From NCBI GenBank assembly GCA_036652735.1, contig JAVVVI010000023.1, positions 1 to 39,147 of the forward strand: 39,147 nucleotides of DNA. The letters run 5' to 3'. Below are positions 35,306 to 39,147 of the stretch, in pieces. The translations under genes and the position numbers were made by a program. The stretch is from JAGOGN01 sp036652735 (GTDB lineage: Bacteria; Bacillota; Clostridia; Lachnospirales; Lachnospiraceae). Numbering within the stretch: position 1 is the first letter of the stretch; the number at the start of each line of letters is the position of its first letter. The notes under the pieces were generated by a model that worked only from the letters and a program-made list of their open reading frames with translations, was not told the origin of the DNA and did no database searches.

Positions 35306-35382
35306 GCATGTTATTCTGTTGTACTCTGGTAAAAAAAGTGCTATTATGAAGCAAAGAATAAACTATGTATAGGGGGAATTTG

Positions 35383-36996
35383 ATGAAACTGACTTTTATT
35401 GGAGCTGATCATGAAGTTACCGGCAGTTGTCACTGCCTGGAGATTTGTGGAAAACACATCTTAATTGACTATGGAATGCAACAGGGAAAAGATATCTATG
35501 TAAACCAAGGGATACCCTGGCCGGAATCAGATATTGACTATGTTCTTTTGACTCATGCTCATATTGACCATGCGGGTCTCCTTCCACTGCTTTATGCCAG
35601 AGGATTCCGCGGCACCGTATTTTGTACCACCGCAACTGCTGATTTATGTGACATTATGCTGCGTGACAGTGCTCATATTCAGGAGTTTGAAGCCGATTGG
35701 CGCAATCGTAAAGGGCGACGGGCCGGAGCCGAAGATGTTCCCCCTTTGTATAGTATGGAGGATGCAATTGGATTAATTAAACACATTGAAGGTGTTCCTT
35801 ACGATGTGCAAATTGATCTTTGTGAAGGCGTCCAGATTCGTTTTCGGGACGAAGGGCATCTGCTGGGTTCCTCCAGCATTGAAGTCTGGTTAACCGAGAA
35901 TAACCAACAAGAGAAAATTGTTTTCTCCGGAGATATCGGTAATATTGACCAGCCTCTTATCCGCAATCCTTTTTATATTGAAGATGCGGACTATGTAGTT
36001 ATGGAATCCACTTATGGAGATCGTACCCATGATAAACCTGTGGACTATGTAACCGCACTTGCTGAAATATTGCAAACGACCTTTGACCGGGGCGGCAATG
36101 TTGTTGTTCCTTCTTTTGCTGTTGGCAGAACACAGGAAATGCTCTATTATATCCGTGAAATAAAGAAAAGAGGCTTGATTCAGCGCCATGGCAATTTTGA
36201 TGTCTATGTAGACAGTCCCCTTGCCGTAGAGGCAACGAATATCTTTCAGGAAAACATGCAAGACTGCTATGATGAGGAAACCTTAAACTTAGTTCGCTCC
36301 GGAATCAATCCTCTTAATTTTCCGGGATTGCACCTTTCCATCACCAGTGATGAATCCCGTGCAATTAACTTTGATCTTAAGCCGAAAGTAATACTCTCCG
36401 CCTCAGGCATGTGCGAAGCCGGACGTATTCGTCATCATCTCAAGCACAACCTTTGGCGTCCGGAATCCACGATCTTATTTGTAGGTTACCAGGCTTTTGG
36501 TACACTTGGACGGATTCTTTTGGATGGTGTAACTGAGGTAAAACTATTTGGCGAAACCATTGATGTAAGAGCAAGTATCCTGCGACTTCCGGGAATGAGT
36601 GGTCATGCTGACCAGAATGGTCTCATTGAATGGATTAACCATTTCACCGTGAAACCGAAAAAAGTATTTATCGTTCATGGAGAAGATCAAGTCTGTGATT
36701 CCTTTGCCCAGTTACTAACCACACAGTATGGATATGATACCGGTGTTCCTTTCAGTGGTGCCGAATTTGATCTTGCCACAGATTCCTGGATCTCTCAGCC
36801 TATTGGAATTCCTGTTCCGGATAAATCACCAGTCTCCAAACGTTCCACGGATGCTTTTGCAAGGCTCCTGGCTGCCGGTCAGCGCCTGCTGGCTGTTATT
36901 AACCGGAATAAAGCCTACACCAATAAAGATCTTGCCCGTTTTACAGATCAGGTTAACAATTTAAGTGACCGCTGGGACCATCCTTTGGGAAAATAA
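35383..36996 (+). CDS. Beta-CASP metallo-beta-lactamase, predicted RNA-processing nuclease
   Basis: The protein belongs to the metallo-beta-lactamase family with a beta-CASP insert, like CPSF73/YSH1-type RNA nucleases of bacteria. Zinc motifs are THAHIDHAGLLP in the first quarter, EGHLLGSSS, and SGDIG. ESTYGDR is followed by the beta-CASP domain with SASGMCEAGRIRHHLKHNL. Motifs PGMSGHADQNG and FIVHGEDQ close the site in the RMMBL region. The last 70 residues are an extra tail not needed for the core. I start at the ATG at 35383, six bases after AGGGGG; the open frame begins at 35365 but lacks a ribosome site there. An endo- or exonuclease role on RNA is inferred from family. It lies downstream of the candidate structured RNA and ends in a strong terminator. 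Confidence 0.92.
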   Translation: MKLTFIGADHEVTGSCHCLEICGKHILIDYGMQQGKDIYVNQGIPWPESDIDYVLLTHAHIDHAGLLPLLYARGFRGTVFCTTATADLCDIMLRDSAHIQEFEADWRNRKGRRAGAEDVPPLYSMEDAIGLIKHIEGVPYDVQIDLCEGVQIRFRDEGHLLGSSSIEVWLTENNQQEKIVFSGDIGNIDQPLIRNPFYIEDADYVVMESTYGDRTHDKPVDYVTALAEILQTTFDRGGNVVVPSFAVGRTQEMLYYIREIKKRGLIQRHGNFDVYVDSPLAVEATNIFQENMQDCYDEETLNLVRSGINPLNFPGLHLSITSDESRAINFDLKPKVILSASGMCEAGRIRHHLKHNLWRPESTILFVGYQAFGTLGRILLDGVTEVKLFGETIDVRASILRLPGMSGHADQNGLIEWINHFTVKPKKVFIVHGEDQVCDSFAQLLTTQYGYDTGVPFSGAEFDLATDSWISQPIGIPVPDKSPVSKRSTDAFARLLAAGQRLLAVINRNKAYTNKDLARFTDQVNNLSDRWDHPLGK

Positions 36997-37002
36997 GACA
37001 GT

Positions 37003-37040
37003 AAAAGTGCCATCAAAGTTCACTTTGATGGCACTTTTTT
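37003..37040. terminator. Bidirectional terminator between the beta-CASP gene and ktrA
   Basis: A perfect 16-pair stem (37003-37018 with 37023-37038) has the loop TTCA and flanking A- and T-tracts. It serves both convergent genes. Confidence 0.92.
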
Positions 37041-37060
37041 ATATGTTTCATTCAATACTC

Positions 37061-37714
37061 TTATTTAAATAATTTTAGAATCTTTTTCACATCTTCATTA
37101 TTTCCAAGAACCATTAAATGATCGGTCTCTTCTATAATGTAATCGGCACTTGGAAGCATACGTACATTGCCTTCTTCATTGACTCCAAGAATATTTACAT
37201 GATATTTTACCCGCACGTCTGCATCCTTTAAGGATCTTCCAATCCATTCCTTCAATGGCGGAATCTCATAAATTGAATAACCACCCGTCAGTGAAATATA
37301 ATCAAACACATGATTTGCACTAAATTTCATTGCCAGCTTCTCGGCGATATCCCTGTCCGGATAGATTACTTCATCGGCTCCATTTCTCAACAAGAACTTT
37401 GCATGCACATCTCGATTCGCTTTACTTATTACATATTTTGCCCCCAGCTCTTTTAACAAGCTTGTAACCTCAAGGCTGCTTTGAAAATTAGTTCCAATAC
37501 ACACAATACACAAGTCAAAATTACCAATTCCAAAGCTTCGTAGTACTTCTTCATTTGAGCAGTCTGCAATCTTTGCACTGACTACGATTGGAAGTAAATC
37601 CTGAATCACTTCTTCTCTCTGGTCAACTACCATAATTTCATTTCCCATCTGTACTAATCGCTGACAAAGATGATGACCAAATTTACCCATTCCAATCATT
37701 AATATTGATTTCAT
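37061..37714 (-). CDS. ktrA: Potassium uptake regulatory subunit (KtrA/TrkA type)
   Basis: This cytoplasmic gating ring subunit binds nucleotide and controls the membrane channel encoded just upstream. The N-terminal RCK domain has the GMGKFG nucleotide loop at about 8-13 and the acidic end of strand two in VVDQRE. The C-terminal RCK_C domain is about 135-217. The length of 217 residues is typical for KtrA. I start at the ATG at 37714, five bases after GGAGG; the in-frame ATG at 37726 overlaps that ribosome site. RCK_C domains of KtrA bind c-di-AMP in some Firmicutes, and the cyclase cdaA is in this window, so such control is plausible but unproven. Confidence 0.93.
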   Translation of the reverse strand: MKSILMIGMGKFGHHLCQRLVQMGNEIMVVDQREEVIQDLLPIVVSAKIADCSNEEVLRSFGIGNFDLCIVCIGTNFQSSLEVTSLLKELGAKYVISKANRDVHAKFLLRNGADEVIYPDRDIAEKLAMKFSANHVFDYISLTGGYSIYEIPPLKEWIGRSLKDADVRVKYHVNILGVNEEGNVRMLPSADYIIEETDHLMVLGNNEDVKKILKLFK

Positions 37715-37734
37715 AATATCCTCCATAAATTTTG

Positions 37735-39075
37735 CTATCCAACTGTGATTTTTTCTGTTGGCATAGTAACCGGAACCGGCGATCTTTTTTCCGCAAACGC
37801 AAGTGCAAACGTCATACTTCCGATTCTTCCCATATACATTAACAATACGACCACTATTTTTGATAACATATTCAAATCTCTGGTAATTCCTGTTGACATA
37901 CCAACTGTTCCAATTGCGGAAAATACTTCAAAAAGCACATCTCCAACCGGAAAATTCTGTAGAGAACAGATAATCAATGTTCCTGAGATTCCTAAAAGTA
38001 AATTAATTCCAAATACCATTGCCGCTTTCGTAACAATATCATCTGTGATTCTTCGGTTGTAAAGATTACATCCCGATCCACTTCTTACCCTGCTCCAAAT
38101 GAAAATTGTCATAACCGCCAATGTGGTTGTTTTAATACCACCCGCCGTGGAACCGGGGCTTCCACCAATAAACATTAAAATCACGCTTAAAAATTTACTT
38201 CCCTCTGTAAATGATGCAATATCCAATGTATTAAAACCCGCAGTCCTTGCTGTTACGGAACTAAAGAGTGAAGAACAAATCTTTCCCTTTACACTCATTC
38301 CCTCCATCAGATTTCCACTCTCCATTACATAGAATAAAATGGCTCCTCCAATGATTAAAGCAAAGGAAACAGTAAGTACAATCTTTGTGTGAAGCATATA
38401 ACTACGTATATGCCACTTCCGCTCTGAGATATCGTCCCATACAATGAAACCAATACCTCCAATTACAATCAGGGACATAATCACTGCATTTATTAATATA
38501 TTATCATATTGCCCTGTAAAAGAAAGGAATTCACCATTCCTGCCCATTAAATCAAATCCCGCGTTACAAAATGCAGAAATTGCATGAAAAATACCATTAT
38601 AAACTCCCTTTATAAATCCCAATCTTGGTACATAATAAAAGGATAGTAAAAATGCTCCTGTCAATTCAAAAATGGCTGTTCCCATAACGACCTTTTTTAC
38701 CAGTCGGACAACTCCGCCAATTTGTATGGTATTAATACTCTCCTGAATTAATCCTCGCCCTTTTAAATCTATCTTTCTACGTAAAAATACTGCAAACCAT
38801 ACGCCTACGGTTACAAACCCCATTCCGCCAATCTGAATCAGCATCATAATCACTACCTGACCAAACACAGACCAATACTGATAGGTATCTACAACAATCA
38901 ATCCCGTAACACAGGTTGCACTGGTAGCGGTAAACAATGCCGTCATTAAATTTGTTGTATGTCCTTCTCTGGATGCTATGGGCAGCATCAAAAGAAGCGT
39001 TCCTGTCATGATGATTAAAAAAAATCCTAGTGCTATTGTCTGGGCACGAGTAATGTTCTTTATTCTTGTCTTCAT
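37735..39075 (-). CDS. ktrB: Potassium uptake channel subunit (KtrB/TrkH type)
   Basis: This integral membrane protein forms the ion pathway. It has four M1-P-M2 repeats, each with a selectivity loop: TSATCVTGL, AISAFCNAGFD, VTARTAGFN and SAIGTVGMS. The 446-residue length matches KtrB. It is the first gene of a two-gene operon, followed by ktrA after 20 bases. The ribosome site is AGGAG nine bases before the ATG. The operon promoter lies at 39103-39131. Confidence 0.95.
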   Translation of the reverse strand: MKTRIKNITRAQTIALGFFLIIMTGTLLLMLPIASREGHTTNLMTALFTATSATCVTGLIVVDTYQYWSVFGQVVIMMLIQIGGMGFVTVGVWFAVFLRRKIDLKGRGLIQESINTIQIGGVVRLVKKVVMGTAIFELTGAFLLSFYYVPRLGFIKGVYNGIFHAISAFCNAGFDLMGRNGEFLSFTGQYDNILINAVIMSLIVIGGIGFIVWDDISERKWHIRSYMLHTKIVLTVSFALIIGGAILFYVMESGNLMEGMSVKGKICSSLFSSVTARTAGFNTLDIASFTEGSKFLSVILMFIGGSPGSTAGGIKTTTLAVMTIFIWSRVRSGSGCNLYNRRITDDIVTKAAMVFGINLLLGISGTLIICSLQNFPVGDVLFEVFSAIGTVGMSTGITRDLNMLSKIVVVLLMYMGRIGSMTFALAFAEKRSPVPVTMPTEKITVG

Positions 39076-39102
39076 TTCACCTTGCTCCTAATCGTAAAGC
39101 AC

Positions 39103-39131
39103 ATTATAACTCATTCCATTTGAATATTCAA
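39103..39131 (-). promoter_or_regulatory. Promoter of ktrB-ktrA
   Basis: On the minus strand TTGAAT (39126-39131), a 17-base spacer and a perfect TATAAT (39103-39108). A 12-base palindrome, TTGAATATTCAA (39120-39131), overlaps the -35 box and may be an operator. No c-di-AMP riboswitch is visible between it and ktrB. Confidence 0.75.
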
Positions 39132-39147
39132 GCCTCCTTTTATTTGT

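Larger units (their letters stand above)
34963..35306 (+). ncRNA. Candidate structured non-coding RNA or long leader of unknown class
   Basis: This occupies most of the 572-base gap between the TSCPD terminator and the beta-CASP gene. The transcript would start near 34963. It contains two nearly identical 21-base modules (34985-35005 and 35057-35077). An arm pairs 35127-35133 with 35162-35168 and continues into TACCG/CGGTA, CTGTC at 35103-35107 can pair with GACAG near 35214, and an 18-pair hairpin lies at 35263-35305. A short GTCC/GGAC hairpin lies near 35242. A perfect AAAGGAGG occurs near the start with no start codon after it. It is not recognisable as tmRNA, RNase P RNA, SRP RNA, T-box or a riboswitch I know. 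It could be a free RNA, or a leader controlling the metallo-beta-lactamase gene. The ends are approximate. Confidence 0.6.

Noticed and set aside
34963..35306. The RNA as tmRNA, RNase P RNA, SRP RNA, T-box, raiA RNA or a known riboswitch.
   Set aside because: The characteristic cores of the first four are not visible. The raiA class is linked to raiA or comF genes, which are not adjacent here, and I cannot check its consensus by eye.
39076..39147. A c-di-AMP riboswitch before ktrB.
   Set aside because: The leader between promoter and gene is only about 25 bases, too short for that RNA.
1..39147. Prophage, insertion sequence or CRISPR array anywhere in the window.
   Set aside because: No transposase, integrase, phage structural gene, terminal inverted repeats or regularly spaced repeats were seen.

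Overview
The window is a 39 kb stretch of AT-rich chromosome from a low-GC Gram-positive anaerobe. It most resembles a motile member of the Lachnospiraceae or related Clostridia. The evidence is the gene set (cdaA-cdaR-glmM; mbl-flhO-flhP with a rod-binding protein; recD2, comF and a YvyF-type protein; uvrB-uvrA; secA; a TSCPD protein), strong Shine-Dalgarno sites and clostridial-style terminators. Species cannot be assigned. Nearly all genes lie on the minus strand. I see no tRNA, rRNA, CRISPR array, insertion sequence or prophage.

Region 1 (1-4419) holds two secreted wall hydrolases built from fibronectin type III repeats. One is a plus-strand GH25 lysozyme with seven repeats, the other a minus-strand amidase with three. 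They converge on a shared terminator. Region 2 (2911-14577) is a nine-gene minus-strand operon from a strong promoter at 14618-14646. Its order is polyprenyl-phosphate sugar transferase, ABC permease and ATPase of the TagG/TagH type, TagF/TagB-like glycerophosphotransferase, ATP-grasp enzyme, nucleotidyltransferase, tandem ATP-grasp protein, ATP-grasp/TupA fusion and FN3 amidase. Together these look like a lipid-linked surface polymer that is built, modified by ATP-grasp ligation and exported. This is the best candidate for an undescribed pathway.

Region 3 (14656-19688) is a c-di-AMP and wall-precursor cluster: two unknown membrane proteins, then cdaA, cdaR and glmM. Region 4 (19823-26355) is a morphogenesis, motility and DNA-processing operon: mbl, flhO, flhP, a FlgJ-like rod-binding protein, recD2, comF and yvyF. 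Region 5 (26695-31657) is uvrB-uvrA with a probable LexA site. secA follows upstream with its own promoter and terminator.

Region 6 (34418-36996) is on the plus strand. A small TSCPD protein is followed by a 570-base gap, which contains a near-perfect housekeeping promoter whose spacer is a 16-bp palindrome. This drives a structured RNA of about 350 bases of no class I recognise. A beta-CASP metallo-beta-lactamase protein comes next. Region 7 (37061-39131) is a KtrA/KtrB-type potassium uptake operon.
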